A stretch of DNA of 59,841 bases, taken from contig CAVGIM010000011.1 of NCBI GenBank assembly GCA_963629575.1, positions 1 to 59,841 on the forward strand, read 5' to 3'. The position numbers and the translations under genes are program-made. The notes under the pieces are model-generated. The model did not search any database and had not been told where the DNA came from. It was given only the letters and a program-made list of their open reading frames with translations. The DNA is from Hallerella sp963629575. Its GTDB lineage: Bacteria; Fibrobacterota; Fibrobacteria; Fibrobacterales; Fibrobacteraceae. Shown in pieces: positions 9,001-18,799 of this stretch (position 1 is its first letter; each line of letters begins with the position of its first letter).

Positions 9001-11798
9001 CTCTGGGGCGTTCCAAAGGAAATGTCGCCCATGCCGGCGGAGGTTCCCGTGCCGTCCCAGATGGACTTGATGTAGCTGACCGGGCTTAAGCTCGACGTCT
9101 TGAGGTAGATCCTGAGTTCCGCGTTCTCGTAGGCTACCGTATCGTTGTTCGTCACGGAGACGAATAGGGTATTGCAGGACTCCCAGTCGCTGCAGGCGGA
9201 CTGGTAGGACGAGGGTTTGATATAGACGTTGAAATCCGCGTAAGTCGCTTCGCTTGCCGTCGTGAAGCTGTAGTGACTGCCCGAATTGTCGTCGGTGGAT
9301 GCTCCGGAGGAAACGTCGAAGTAATACTTTGTCCCGGCGCTCAGGTTCGAAAGAACCGCTTCGTGGAACCGGACAGCCTTGCCGGAATCGGCAATTGTCG
9401 AAGCGGAAAGGCTCCCTGCGCTTTCCCCGAAATGGACGATGCCGTTTGTCGCCTGGTCTCCGGTCCACCAGTAGATGTGCGCGCTGTTGTTTGTCACCTG
9501 GCAGATGGTGACGCCGCGGATATCGACGCTCGTGACCGTCTGGGTCCAGGAATACCACTTGCCGTGGTTGTCGTCGGTGGTGAAGTTCATCTTGACGTCA
9601 TGCCCGACCAGGTAGAAGTAGTAGGTTTGTCCCGGTACGAGTCCGCCGATGGTGACCGCTCCGCCGACTCCTCCCGGAGCCGTTACGGAATCGACCTTTG
9701 CCCCGTCGGGAGACGTCGCGTAGTAAACGGTGACTATCGCCCGCTCGTTCGTGTTCCAGCTGACGATGGCCGTGGTGTCGGTAATGGGCGTTCCCTGGAT
9801 GTTCGAGAATAGCGGCCCTTCGACGTCTTCGGGCACTTTCTTCGAAAGGCTAAGTCCCGGGATGATGAACTGCGTGGAAAAGTCGATGCACGTTTCTGTC
9901 GCCGTGTAGTCGTTCCAGTCGTCCTTGAGCGTCTTGTTTGGAGCGGAACCTCCCATGAGTGCGCCCTTGGGACATCTGTATTCGTAGGGCATTCCGCCTG
10001 CGTTGTAGCCGTCCGGGTTCGCCGCGCGGTTGTGCGGATGGTTTTCGGTCCTTGATCCCGCGCCCATGATGAACGAAAGGCCCCACGGATTGACGCCCAT
10101 GTTGTAGTAGAAGTTGTCGAGCGCGACGTTCAGGTATTGTTCGTCGCCTGTCATGTCGTAGAGCATGAATACGGCATTCGCCGCGCCCATGTTGTAGCGG
10201 TTGAATCCCCAGTCGCTAGAGGTCCACACCAGGTTGTAGGGCGGGACGACCGTAAAGCTGCCGTAAGGGTTCGTGCTGACGACGGAATCTCCCTGGGTGC
10301 CGTCGTCGGTGAGCCGTGTCATCGTGGCGATTAGCCGCGTGAGAAGCGTGTCGCGTTCGTCGCTCGGGATGCCGTAGCTCTGCGCCTTTGCGACCGTCGG
10401 GAGAATCAGCTTCGCAAAGGCGAAAAGGACATAGGCGTGGATGTTTTCGAAGTCGGTCATCCAGCCGCCCGGGTAGAATCCGCTCTGGTGACCGAGATAG
10501 CCCCCGCGGAAGTAGGGGAGGTTGTACTTGTAGTTCGAGGCGTTGTCGTTTATCGCGGTGTTCTTGTAGAGGTCAAAGGCGTAGCTCGAATCGCGCGTTG
10601 CATACCAGAGGGCAAGGGCCGCTGCCGCCGCATCGTCTGTCACGTTGGCGAGGCTCGAACCTCCCGGGTAAAATCCCAACAGTTCGTCGGTGAATTTCGG
10701 AAAGGTCGGCTTGGTGACCTTGGCGTAGATTTCCCTTGCCGCCGCGATCAGGGAATCCGAGTAATGGTCCGTCTGATACATCTCCCACCCGACGGCAAAG
10801 AACGCCATGGCTGCCGCATAGGTTCCCGAAAGCGTTCCGATGCCTTTGGCGACCGGGCGCGGCGCGCCTCCCTTGGCGGGACTCTGGGCATCCTGGTGCT
10901 CGGGAACGTCCCAGAACTGGTGGTCTGCGGAACCGACGCCTATCGAATGGTACATGTCGCCCTTTTCGATAAGACCGTCCGCCTTGGAAGCCTTGTAGAG
11001 CTTGTAGATATAGTCCACCCCGACTTTCGCTTCCCAGAGAATGTCCGGAATGCCGTCTGTCGTCACCGTGTCGTTATAGGATGCCCCGTAATTGTCCTCG
11101 GCGCGTTCCGAATAGACGTTATAGGCGAGCGAGAGGACGAATGCCGCATAACCGAGCGTTTCGCTGACCTTGAAATGGTCTCCGCAATCGTGCCATCCGC
11201 CGGAAAGGTCGTGCCCGATAGCGGAACCGTCCTTGACGTGGCATGCTCCGTGAAGCTGGGAATTGGTATTTCCGCAGCGCTGGATGCCGAAGAACCGGAG
11301 CGTCGTCTCGAAGACCGCGTTGAAGAGATATTCGTCGATGATGAACGGAAACGAAGTGTCCTTCCCGACGACCATAAAGTATTTTCCAGGGCTCGTGAGC
11401 TTTGAAAAGTCGGCCGCGTAGAGGTTTTCCGTGGCGTTCGAAGTCGAATCCCCGAATTCATAGACGGTACTGATGGAATTGAACGCGCCGTTCACCCAGA
11501 TGCCGGGCCTTGTCCAGTTGCCGAGAGGCGAAAGAGTCCCTTCCCAGGCGGAGGCGCCGCTCGAAGCGTCGATGACCTTGAACGTGGTCGTGCCCGGGTC
11601 GGCGACGAAGGCGAACTTGTGGTTGTCCGCCGGGCGGAATCCCACCTGGTTTACGCGGATGGTCGGCCGGTCATAGACGTTCAGACTGTCGAGATAGCGT
11701 CTGCTGCACGTATCGCACGTAAAGTCGATGTTCGGGATGCGGTCATCGGCGAAAAGAATCGCTGCCAGTACGAGAAATGCCCGGAAATAGCGAAACAT
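6057..11798 (-). CDS. Giant multidomain GH9 cellulase (copy 1)
   Basis: A 1913-residue secreted endoglucanase-type enzyme. A signal peptide (residues 1-18, ending FADD) is followed by an Ig-like CelD_N domain at about 44-155 (RPTIRVNQVGF). The GH9 (alpha/alpha)6 catalytic domain covers about 160-650. It keeps the catalytic Asp pair in GGWHDCGDHFK (about 200-210), the HPHNRAANPDG substrate motif near 587 and the general acid Glu635 in YTATETCIDF. Two fibronectin-III-like domains follow (about 660-760 and 765-855), then beta-rich, possibly carbohydrate-binding or Ig-like regions to about 1880. The C-terminus is basic (KKTQTFGIRRVR) and resembles that of the neighbouring GH9. It should cleave beta-1,4-glucan outside the cell. 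AAGGAG lies five bases before the ATG. The upstream gene has its own terminator, so expression is probably independent. Confidence 0.93.
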   Translation of the reverse strand: MFRYFRAFLVLAAILFADDRIPNIDFTCDTCSRRYLDSLNVYDRPTIRVNQVGFRPADNHKFAFVADPGTTTFKVIDASSGASAWEGTLSPLGNWTRPGIWVNGAFNSISTVYEFGDSTSNATENLYAADFSKLTSPGKYFMVVGKDTSFPFIIDEYLFNAVFETTLRFFGIQRCGNTNSQLHGACHVKDGSAIGHDLSGGWHDCGDHFKVSETLGYAAFVLSLAYNVYSERAEDNYGASYNDTVTTDGIPDILWEAKVGVDYIYKLYKASKADGLIEKGDMYHSIGVGSADHQFWDVPEHQDAQSPAKGGAPRPVAKGIGTLSGTYAAAMAFFAVGWEMYQTDHYSDSLIAAAREIYAKVTKPTFPKFTDELLGFYPGGSSLANVTDDAAAAALALWYATRDSSYAFDLYKNTAINDNASNYKYNLPYFRGGYLGHQSGFYPGGWMTDFENIHAYVLFAFAKLILPTVAKAQSYGIPSDERDTLLTRLIATMTRLTDDGTQGDSVVSTNPYGSFTVVPPYNLVWTSSDWGFNRYNMGAANAVFMLYDMTGDEQYLNVALDNFYYNMGVNPWGLSFIMGAGSRTENHPHNRAANPDGYNAGGMPYEYRCPKGALMGGSAPNKTLKDDWNDYTATETCIDFSTQFIIPGLSLSKKVPEDVEGPLFSNIQGTPITDTTAIVSWNTNERAIVTVYYATSPDGAKVDSVTAPGGVGGAVTIGGLVPGQTYYFYLVGHDVKMNFTTDDNHGKWYSWTQTVTSVDIRGVTICQVTNNSAHIYWWTGDQATNGIVHFGESAGSLSASTIADSGKAVRFHEAVLSNLSAGTKYYFDVSSGASTDDNSGSHYSFTTASEATYADFNVYIKPSSYQSACSDWESCNTLFVSVTNNDTVAYENAELRIYLKTSSLSPVSYIKSIWDGTGTSAGMGDISFGTPQSDGLGGYYLPITLVGTFAVSGQYLFQLKFTAATFKDLVGSWSLRAHNDASDPVPFDGIDLTKGPYYTGSETTYLEEVNGTKEIAYKKVPYVTIFYHGTHIYGYPPDYDASSSDLSIARTLSLDFFTPFKSPATSIEDTARSATYTGESKVSPSGFLDDFEGNGVSYFGSNTEYVKKYDDYVFSVSRNLAYGNNMVEWVTWHNHGANAKGSYDCACKVVRSNVEWDSITTPLEKRYLFFHTDTVRAYVGKRAQVTVSLYDSTGALLDGENLSIKLSVAEGSVFFYTSATADIATTTLTLVNGSATFFVSGDTPLETILYATVVSSSSKYSYTSARAQLFIEELPPWPIISSAEMLDTDCDNVPDQMKLLLTASYSESQKFRSVSFEYRGDTIEVSNADISDSLVTISFSPKDTAAFTNPQGSVTLQSDISGETKSSTDFYRDAVSPTVLSLSVLERLDTASADRIYIQFSEPISAPGLAFPLALFDKNGQPVEKIPSVTSTKLYNERLNVWEFTVSFDTDQSSIITEGMKGQLLSTSSITDLSGNGVSATCAIPTLPFALKILPIPLKYASISDADGDGLAEHVVAGFVSSVDERHAPDSIAAIFGSAVPETLFAKTFSWNAERTEAVLDMSSPFKLGNTSGNYSGLSPKGGDLVGAGLLVQHKGSGANYESDSTLAEDLVGPVILGGKVNAAGSFVSLAVEASEPLVVGDSSHAPIQRERKGPVNVIPNRYTLGSRSFNMLYAQDAETAVQEGDRIRFTPLDETLFLDQSGNRPASENPWAAVTGAGNPQITVKFSPERPVSDVSTSMSESCKEARADFRFFILDQETRKWDIYENGTLVDSRDTSGYLFDGMLFLVEMGVPRGTSIGEAPAWKALLLDLDLPFYSNLGNFVNRFHEKFELGPKYLSSDNQVTIRVEWLSRCTKGLVSSDGKAVGTGAYIVKADIGTRFVPNPDGDAETVRRFSSRDSYKKTQTFGIRRVR

Positions 11799-11951
11799 GG
11801 AAACTCCTTTTAAAACACTTCCAGGGTCACCTCTAAAGATTCCATTTTCAAAAACTGGATTGCGACGCTTCGCGCTGGTTCGTCTTTTTTGCCATCGCTT
11901 GGTCTCGCTCGAATTTTTTTGCCAAGGCTATTTTCAGAGATTCCCCAAGTT

Positions 11952-11984
11952 AAAAATATCTTTTTTTTTGGCGAAGATATTTTT
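11952..11984. promoter_or_regulatory. AT-rich hairpin in the GH9 copy 1 leader region
   Basis: An 11-base-pair inverted repeat (AAAAATATCTT / AAGATATTTTT, loop of 11 bases) in the 242-base gap between the terminator of GH9 copy 2 and the start of GH9 copy 1. The gap otherwise shows no gene. The hairpin could be part of the leader RNA or a second terminator; its role is not known. Confidence 0.5.
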
Positions 11985-12040
11985 TTTACGGCTGGCTTTT
12001 CGCCGGTAGGCATTTCAAAGTGTTCCCGAATCGTTCCAAG

Positions 12041-12066
12041 AAAAAAGGAACCGGCAAGCCGGTTCC
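12041..12066 (-). terminator. Rho-independent terminator of GH9 copy 2
   Basis: On the minus strand, the perfect nine-base-pair stem GGAACCGGC / GCCGGTTCC with a two-base loop is followed by TTTTTTCTT. It lies 22 bases after the stop of the 2217-residue GH9 gene and separates the two cellulase genes transcriptionally. Confidence 0.88.
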
Positions 12067-12088
12067 CTGGAAAGAGTTGTTCGCGCTT

Positions 12089-15000
12089 CTACTTGCCGCT
12101 TGTGCGGCGGAATCCGAAGGATTTCGTCTTGCTCGACGACTGCTTCTTTGTCTGGCCCTTGCGATACTTGCCGTTTTCCGTGTTGTTCACCGCCGTTTCG
12201 TGCGCCTTGAACGAGAACTGCGAAATGAACGAACCGGTCCCGATGTGGCGGTTGTTGTCCGCGAGCGGAGCGATTCCGTTGTGGGTGAGCCATTCGAGAC
12301 GAAGCCGGATCTTGCCGTCGGAGGTGAGAGCCTGTTCGCTCAGATCGGAAAGCGAGATGATGCCCGAGGTCTTGGTGACCGCGTCGCCGAGGTTGCCGTA
12401 GATGTTCGCGGAAATTTTCAGCGTCGCGTTCCAGGCTGCCTTTCCGAGGGAGTCTAGCTGCAGGAGAAGCGGAATTTCCACGTCGATGTCGAAGGTTGGT
12501 CCGGCATGGACATAGCTTAGCGTGTCGTAGGAAACGTGCGTAACCGGTTCCAGGTTGTGCTTGCCGCTCGCGATGAGCGTTTCCTTGTCGCCTGCGAGGT
12601 AGGAGAGCCGGAACGTTTCTTCCCTTGTCGGGGCGTTGCCCGCGTAGAGCTCGCCGTCCGCCGGAACGGATGCGACGCCCGAGCGCATGGTCACCTTGAA
12701 CGAGACGTTTTCGATATCGCCCTGGACGGGAACCCACGGGTTGTTTTCGCCGGCGAAGTTTTTCGAACCGTCGCTCGCGATAGAGTTTTCCGCGCCGATA
12801 GGCAGCCGAATGTAATCGCCGACGTGGATTTCGTTTTCGGATCCCGCGTCGGAATAGGAGAACGTCCATGTGGTCTGCGCGTTTGTGAAGCGTCCCGTGT
12901 TGGAGAAGTAGTACATGGCGGCGTCGCGCCGCTTTTGCAGATAGTAGCGTCCGGCGAAGTCCGCCGAATCGACGAGCGTGAGCGGCTCGGAAAGGCTCAC
13001 CCGCAAGATATACATCGATTCCACGGGCTTGGTGATGGTCGCGCTCAGGATTATAGGAGGACACTTGTCGAAGAGCGTCGCCGTGTTGTCGTCGAAGAAT
13101 CCGCCGATAGGTCCCTGTCGCGGTAGCACCATGCCGTTTCCGCCGCGGCTCCCGTAAGTCGCCTTGGCGAATGTTCCTTCGGGAATCGGAATGCGGATGA
13201 CTGTCGCCTCGCTCTGGACGGAATCCCATCCGACCGTGTCGATTTGCGGCACGAACGTGGAGTCCTGCGTCTGGGTGTATTGGGCGCAGACCTGTGTCGT
13301 CGTCGTCGAGACCGTGTCGATTTTCGCGATGGTCGAATCATACGGGGTGACGGTCGAATCGAAGTTCCACGTGGTATCGATAACGAAGGAAATGCGGTCT
13401 TCGTAGCGCGAACATTCTTTTTTGACCGAGCCGTAAACCCACTTGCCGTTTGCGGAATCGAGCTTGGTAATCGGTTGGGCTGTCTTTTCGCCAAGGAGCG
13501 TGTCGAGCGTCCAGCCGGAAGCGGGCTTTGCGAACGCCTTGTAGATTTCCGGATTTCCCCAATAGACGTCAATCGTATCGAGCATGTCCTTTTCGCGGAG
13601 AACCTTGGTAAACTCGATGGTGATTTCGTCGGGCTGTCCGTCGCCTTCCCGGTCTTCGATCTTTGCGTACTTGACGGGAACCGGGCGGACGGATTCGATG
13701 ATCGTTACCGGACCGTTGCAGTCGGAGAGGGCGTTTGCCGCGTAATCGACCACGCTGAATCCCGCGGCGATTTCCGCCTGGAATCCCTGCTTCACGAAGT
13801 TTCCGTCCGTGTTGCCTTCGATGACGTATTCCCACGTCTTGCCGTTGTCGGTGGATTTCGCGCTGACGACCCGGATCGAGCTCTGGTCGATGGCCGAGCC
13901 TTCGCTGTAGATGGCGAGAGGCCATGTGGAACCCATGATGACCGGTTCGGAGAAGAGGATGCGGAGCGTATCCTGCGCGTTTGCGTGGTTTTCGTTTTCG
14001 AGAATGGCGACGCTCGAAAGGGTCGGGGCGATACCGTCGGTAATCGTCTTGTCCGAAGTCTTGGCGACGCCTTTTTCCGTCATGAAGACCGTGACCTTGC
14101 CGGATGGCGCCGCGTTCTTCGGCACGAGATTCTCGTCTAGGTCAAAGGTCGCTTCCGCCCCGATGACCGTGGCTTTCGGGTAGAGGGTCATGACAGTCGC
14201 CGCGGCGTTTTTCGACGAATCCAGGAAAACGGTCACGCTGTCGAGCTTCATCGAGGAGCCGTCGAACTGGCTTCCGCTGAAACTCAAGGCGAGAATGTCC
14301 GCCGTGGAGTTGCAGTTGTTGTCGGCGAGAACGGCCTTTTGGGGAATCGGGGTCGTCGGGTCCGCAAAGAAGGACTGCGCCGTCGAGTCTTCCGGATCTT
14401 CCGCGTCGATGTAGATGACCGTCACCGTGTCGCCCCCGAGGAGCGGCACGCTTGGCAGGCTCGCGTCGGCACGGTTTACCGCCGAGAGAAGCTCGCTTTC
14501 GAAGTAGCCGAGAGTCGCGTTCGTGCGGTTGAGCTTCAGTTCGGAAGATTCTCCGGTGCGGGAATTCTTGAGCGTCACGCTGATGGTTTCGCGACCCGCG
14601 TTGTCCTTGTCGCTGACAAAGATCTTGAACTTCATCGGGTCTTCGGTCACGGGGCTCGAAACGGAATTGCCGTCTTCGCGGATAAGCTGCAGCTTGCCCG
14701 CGGTGCGGTCGCCCTTGCTGAACTGGACATAGTAGGTGCGGTTGACAAAGGCGCAGCCGCCGTTTTCGAGGCATTCGGAGCATTCCGGATTCGGTCCCGC
14801 AAAGATGGTCACATCGACCTTGTTCGTTCCGATGGACATCTTGGCCGGAATGTCGAGGTCAAACTTCCCGGAGAGGGCGTTGTAAACCGCCGCGGTCTTG
14901 AGAACCTCCTTGGAAAGGGGAACCCCGTTCACCCAGATTCCCGTCACGTAGCCGTTTTCGGAAATGAGAGCCGTTCCCTTGAGATGCATCGTGCTGATGG

Positions 15001-18000
15001 TGGAGTCGAGCTGGATATAGGAACCGTTCGAAACGTTGAAGGGCGCGTCGAAAGCGACCGTCATTTCGTAGTTCGCCTTCTTGTGGATCATTTCCGAGTA
15101 GGACGGGCTGAACCCGACGACAAATTCGTCCTTGCGATAGACGACGACGTATGGGTTCACCGGCGCTTCGTCCTGGTCGCCTTCGTCCTTGCCCCAGACG
15201 GGCATGCCCGCATAGTCCGCACCGTCGATATCGCGCTTGTGCGGAGCCCATGTCCAGTCGCCCGAGGTGGCGGACATTCTCTTGTCGGGGGCGCTTCTGA
15301 GCGGATCGCACTTGCCGTTCTGGTAGATGCCTCTCGAAAATCCCAGGTCCATGCGCATTCTCGAAGAGGACTTGATCGTGGTGGATCCGAGCGGAACGGG
15401 GATGTACCAGTCGTATGTGCCGGTCGCCGCGTTGTAGGTGTCTTCGAGCTTGACGGGGACGGCGCCGCGGAGAAGGTCGCGGATTTCCCTGTCGGTTTCG
15501 CAGGGCTTGTTGAATCCCGCTTCGTCGTAGGCCTGGCAAATGTCGAGGTCGAGGAGGAGCGGGCAGGATCCCGGCTGTCCGTTTACGCCCGCCTGCGCTT
15601 CGATCTGTTCCGGTTTCGCGGTCACGTAGAGACGCAGCGTGAGGCTGTCGAACTGCCGGTCTTCGTTGTTGTAGATGTTGATGTTCAGGAAGTCCAGTCC
15701 GCCGAATTCGTACTGGTAGGTCTTGACTTCGAAATCGTAGGACGTTACCGGCGTGGTGAACTTGAGCGGCATTCCCTGGTCGTCGGTGCAGCGTCTCGAA
15801 CCGTTGCTTTCGACGCAGTAGTAATAGGTCGTCTTTTCCTTCAGCTTGCCGATTTTTACGTAGTGGAAGCTCGTCGGGATTCCCGAGACGTCGGCGTTCC
15901 CCTGCGTTTCGCACGAGCCGTTTTTCGCGACGGGGCATGTCATCTGGTCATAGGACGTGAGAACCGTATCCCAATAAACCTTGGATTCGTATTGGCCGTT
16001 CGGCGTGTACCACATGACTTCCGCGCTGTCGGAAGAAAGGTTGCAGATCTTGACGTTCTGGATGTCGGCGTCTGCCGGCGGGCTCACGAGCGTCGTAAAG
16101 GAGAACGGCGTGTTCGTGCTATCGACGAGCCATTTCGTCGAGTAGTTTTCGCTCCGACCGTTGATGGCGACGACTTTAAAGTAGTAGGTGGTTCCGTTGG
16201 CAAGGCCCGTCATGTGGATTTCGTGGCTTACGCTGTAGAGGGAATCTTTAAAGATGTTGTTGAAAGGTCCGGTCTCGCTTGTGCTGTAGAGGATCATCGC
16301 GGGACCGCGCATGTCCTGGGAAATCTTCACGATCGCGGAGTCGTAGCCCACGTAGCGGATTTCGACATTCACCTTGGACGGGGCCTTGGAGCGGTCCTCT
16401 TCCTTGACCGCCACGGCGCAGGAGGCGACAAACATCGCTGTCGCGTCGATGCAGGTTTCGGAGAGGTGGTAGTCTTCCCAGCTCATAGTAGAAGGCGCCC
16501 AGGCGTTTCCGTCCGATACGCTCGGCGTGATGCCGCCGAAGAGAGCGCCCGTGGGCGGATTATACTTGTAGTTTGCGCCCGGCATGTTCTTGCCTTCGGG
16601 GTTGGACGCTCTGTGGTGCGGGTGCGCATCGTTCTTGTCGCCCACGCCGAGCAAAAAGGATACGTCCCACGGGTTTACGCCGAGCATGTAGTTCAGCTGG
16701 TTGATGCCGAGCTGCTGCATCGCCTTGGCGTTCCAGTTTTGCACGCCCTTTTGCGGGAGCTGTACGCCTTCGAGATCCTTTGCCACGTCGGAGTAGGCGA
16801 GGACTTCGAAGATGTTTCCGGCCTGGTAGCGGTTGTAGATCCAGGTCTGGTCGGTCGTCATGTTGTACCAGAGGTCGCCCCACTTTACGGTTCCCGTTCC
16901 GCTGAGTGTCGGGATGGTGATGCCGTCCGAACCGCTTCCGTTGAGACTCGTGATGTTTGTCCCGAGAGTCATGGCGACGTTTTCCGCGTATTTCAGGCGC
17001 GTCTTGTTGTCGATTCCATATTTGATTCCGGTCGCTTCGTCCTTCAGGAGCATCTTGTAGAAGCCGTAGAGCGTGTAGGTGTAGGCGTTCGCCCAGCCCG
17101 TGTTCTTTGACGACTTTCGCATGCCGTCGCGGTTCCACGCCATCCATCCGCCGTTGAAGAATCCCACTGAGGATTCCTGCTCCACACCGATTGTCTTGTC
17201 TTCGACCGCATCGTTCAGGTAGTCCATCTTGTGCGTCTTTTCGTAGGTCGCGTAGTGGAGCGCAATCGCCGCGATGGCGAGGTCGTCATGGGATTCGTTG
17301 TTGCCGTTATAGGCCGCGCTTGCCCAGCCGTCCGCTTCCTTGTTATAGACATACGGCTTTCCGCCGTCGTAGGTGCCCGGTCCGAGATCTTTTTCCTGCA
17401 ACTTCAGGTTTTTCGCAAAGTCATACATCTTCTCGGCGACGACCAGGCAGGAATCCGCAAACGCCTTGTCGTATTCCGCGTAGTTCTTGCTCAAGATGGC
17501 AAGCCCCGCCGCGATTTGTCCCGAGATGTTCGAACCCAGCTCCCCGAGCCGCAGGTCGCGTTCGTGCGGGCCGCCGCGCCCGGTAAGCGTCGCCGGGAGA
17601 GCGTCCTGGTTTTCGGGTCTGCCCCACCAGCCGTGGTCCGCGCCAAAATTTCCCACGGAGACGACCATGTTGTCGATGACGCCGTTTGCAAAACGGTAGG
17701 AATTTAAAAAGAAGTCCGCACCGTGCTTCGCTTCGCGGAGCATGTCCGGGATGCCGTCGGTGTTAATCGTCTCGCCCATGTTGTAGGCGTAATTGTCTTC
17801 GTCCCGGTCCGGGTTCGATGCCGCCATCACCGCGAGCACCATGAAGGCGTAGGCCTGGGTCTGCGATTCCTTCAGATGGTCGCCGCAATCGTACCAGCCG
17901 CCCTGGAGCGCGCCTTCGAGAGGCGTGAACCCGCTGACGGCAGAAGTTCTGCTCACGAAGGATCCGCCACCGTCCTTGGTATGGCTCGGCTTGTGGAACC

Positions 18001-18742
18001 AGGATTCGGAGTTTCCGCTGCGGTTGATGCCGTAGAACTTGAGCGTCGCGTCGCGGACCATCGAATAGACCTTGTCGCTGATGATAAACGTTGCGGAATA
18101 CTGCTTTTGGACCTTGATGCGGTAGCGCGTGTTCTGCTCGAGCCCCGTCATCTGGGAAATGTTGCCGACGCACACCGTCCCCGAAGGGCCGTCCTTGGAG
18201 ACCGAATAGCGCTTCTGGTTGCTTGTCGCGGCGTTCGTTCCGGCGACGATTGTCCACGAGGATTCCGTCTGCTTGCCCGTGCTCGTGAAGGTTCCGCCGT
18301 CCGCGACCGCGTTGCCACCGAGATCCACGACCGAGAACGTTTCCTTGCAGCTGTTGTCGGAGACGTAGTAGAACTGCATTTCCGGATCGTCCGGGAGGTA
18401 GCCCGCCTGGTTTACGCGGATACGCCCGATTCGCACGTTCTGGGCGTCGCGGTATGCCTGGTTCAGGGAGTCGGGGATGATGCCGTTCGGAACAAAGTCG
18501 AACGGCATGGAGCCTACGGACGGCACCACGTTGTGCTTTGTCTTGTTGGGAACGTAGGAGCTGAAGCTTTCGACCGTTCCGCCGTCGTCGGTCGCGGACG
18601 TGTCCCAGGTCATTGGCCATATAGGCCGAATCAGGTCATACGGGGTGGGCTGTTCTTGTTCCACAGCGAAAAGCGATGCCGCCAAGAGCAGCACAAAAGG
18701 CAAAACAGGCACAGAGGCTCCTTTTTTCCAGATGCAAATCAC
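12089..18742 (-). CDS. Giant multidomain GH9 cellulase (copy 2)
   Basis: A 2217-residue relative of the downstream GH9 enzyme. Order: signal peptide, an about 75-residue linker, CelD_N Ig-like domain (about 105-225, RIRVNQAGYLPDD), GH9 catalytic domain (about 225-830) with GGWYDCGDHLK at 281-291, HPHHRASNPEG and YHLSETCIDATA holding the catalytic Glu, then Fn3-like and further beta-rich regions. The C-terminus is basic (SKTKSFGFRRTSGK), matching the tail of copy 1, and may be a surface-retention or sorting tail. The GTG at 18742 has GGAGGG five bases upstream; a second GTG at 18712 also has AAGGAG and would give a cleaner signal peptide, so the start is uncertain by ten codons. It should act outside the cell on cellulose or other beta-glucans. 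Confidence 0.93.
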   Translation of the reverse strand: MICIWKKGASVPVLPFVLLLAASLFAVEQEQPTPYDLIRPIWPMTWDTSATDDGGTVESFSSYVPNKTKHNVVPSVGSMPFDFVPNGIIPDSLNQAYRDAQNVRIGRIRVNQAGYLPDDPEMQFYYVSDNSCKETFSVVDLGGNAVADGGTFTSTGKQTESSWTIVAGTNAATSNQKRYSVSKDGPSGTVCVGNISQMTGLEQNTRYRIKVQKQYSATFIISDKVYSMVRDATLKFYGINRSGNSESWFHKPSHTKDGGGSFVSRTSAVSGFTPLEGALQGGWYDCGDHLKESQTQAYAFMVLAVMAASNPDRDEDNYAYNMGETINTDGIPDMLREAKHGADFFLNSYRFANGVIDNMVVSVGNFGADHGWWGRPENQDALPATLTGRGGPHERDLRLGELGSNISGQIAAGLAILSKNYAEYDKAFADSCLVVAEKMYDFAKNLKLQEKDLGPGTYDGGKPYVYNKEADGWASAAYNGNNESHDDLAIAAIALHYATYEKTHKMDYLNDAVEDKTIGVEQESSVGFFNGGWMAWNRDGMRKSSKNTGWANAYTYTLYGFYKMLLKDEATGIKYGIDNKTRLKYAENVAMTLGTNITSLNGSGSDGITIPTLSGTGTVKWGDLWYNMTTDQTWIYNRYQAGNIFEVLAYSDVAKDLEGVQLPQKGVQNWNAKAMQQLGINQLNYMLGVNPWDVSFLLGVGDKNDAHPHHRASNPEGKNMPGANYKYNPPTGALFGGITPSVSDGNAWAPSTMSWEDYHLSETCIDATAMFVASCAVAVKEEDRSKAPSKVNVEIRYVGYDSAIVKISQDMRGPAMILYSTSETGPFNNIFKDSLYSVSHEIHMTGLANGTTYYFKVVAINGRSENYSTKWLVDSTNTPFSFTTLVSPPADADIQNVKICNLSSDSAEVMWYTPNGQYESKVYWDTVLTSYDQMTCPVAKNGSCETQGNADVSGIPTSFHYVKIGKLKEKTTYYYCVESNGSRRCTDDQGMPLKFTTPVTSYDFEVKTYQYEFGGLDFLNINIYNNEDRQFDSLTLRLYVTAKPEQIEAQAGVNGQPGSCPLLLDLDICQAYDEAGFNKPCETDREIRDLLRGAVPVKLEDTYNAATGTYDWYIPVPLGSTTIKSSSRMRMDLGFSRGIYQNGKCDPLRSAPDKRMSATSGDWTWAPHKRDIDGADYAGMPVWGKDEGDQDEAPVNPYVVVYRKDEFVVGFSPSYSEMIHKKANYEMTVAFDAPFNVSNGSYIQLDSTISTMHLKGTALISENGYVTGIWVNGVPLSKEVLKTAAVYNALSGKFDLDIPAKMSIGTNKVDVTIFAGPNPECSECLENGGCAFVNRTYYVQFSKGDRTAGKLQLIREDGNSVSSPVTEDPMKFKIFVSDKDNAGRETISVTLKNSRTGESSELKLNRTNATLGYFESELLSAVNRADASLPSVPLLGGDTVTVIYIDAEDPEDSTAQSFFADPTTPIPQKAVLADNNCNSTADILALSFSGSQFDGSSMKLDSVTVFLDSSKNAAATVMTLYPKATVIGAEATFDLDENLVPKNAAPSGKVTVFMTEKGVAKTSDKTITDGIAPTLSSVAILENENHANAQDTLRILFSEPVIMGSTWPLAIYSEGSAIDQSSIRVVSAKSTDNGKTWEYVIEGNTDGNFVKQGFQAEIAAGFSVVDYAANALSDCNGPVTIIESVRPVPVKYAKIEDREGDGQPDEITIEFTKVLREKDMLDTIDVYWGNPEIYKAFAKPASGWTLDTLLGEKTAQPITKLDSANGKWVYGSVKKECSRYEDRISFVIDTTWNFDSTVTPYDSTIAKIDTVSTTTTQVCAQYTQTQDSTFVPQIDTVGWDSVQSEATVIRIPIPEGTFAKATYGSRGGNGMVLPRQGPIGGFFDDNTATLFDKCPPIILSATITKPVESMYILRVSLSEPLTLVDSADFAGRYYLQKRRDAAMYYFSNTGRFTNAQTTWTFSYSDAGSENEIHVGDYIRLPIGAENSIASDGSKNFAGENNPWVPVQGDIENVSFKVTMRSGVASVPADGELYAGNAPTREETFRLSYLAGDKETLIASGKHNLEPVTHVSYDTLSYVHAGPTFDIDVEIPLLLQLDSLGKAAWNATLKISANIYGNLGDAVTKTSGIISLSDLSEQALTSDGKIRLRLEWLTHNGIAPLADNNRHIGTGSFISQFSFKAHETAVNNTENGKYRKGQTKKQSSSKTKSFGFRRTSGK

Positions 18743-18799
18743 ACAATCCCTCCAAAAAATAAATCATTTACCCGGGGAAGTCTATTCGTATTCAAAATA

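Noticed and set aside
14339..17110. 923-codon open frame antisense to the GH9 copy 2 gene
   Set aside because: Composition is dominated by Arg, Val, Asp and Gly as expected from the complement of the cellulase codons. It has no family motif; the opposite frame has clear catalytic motifs.
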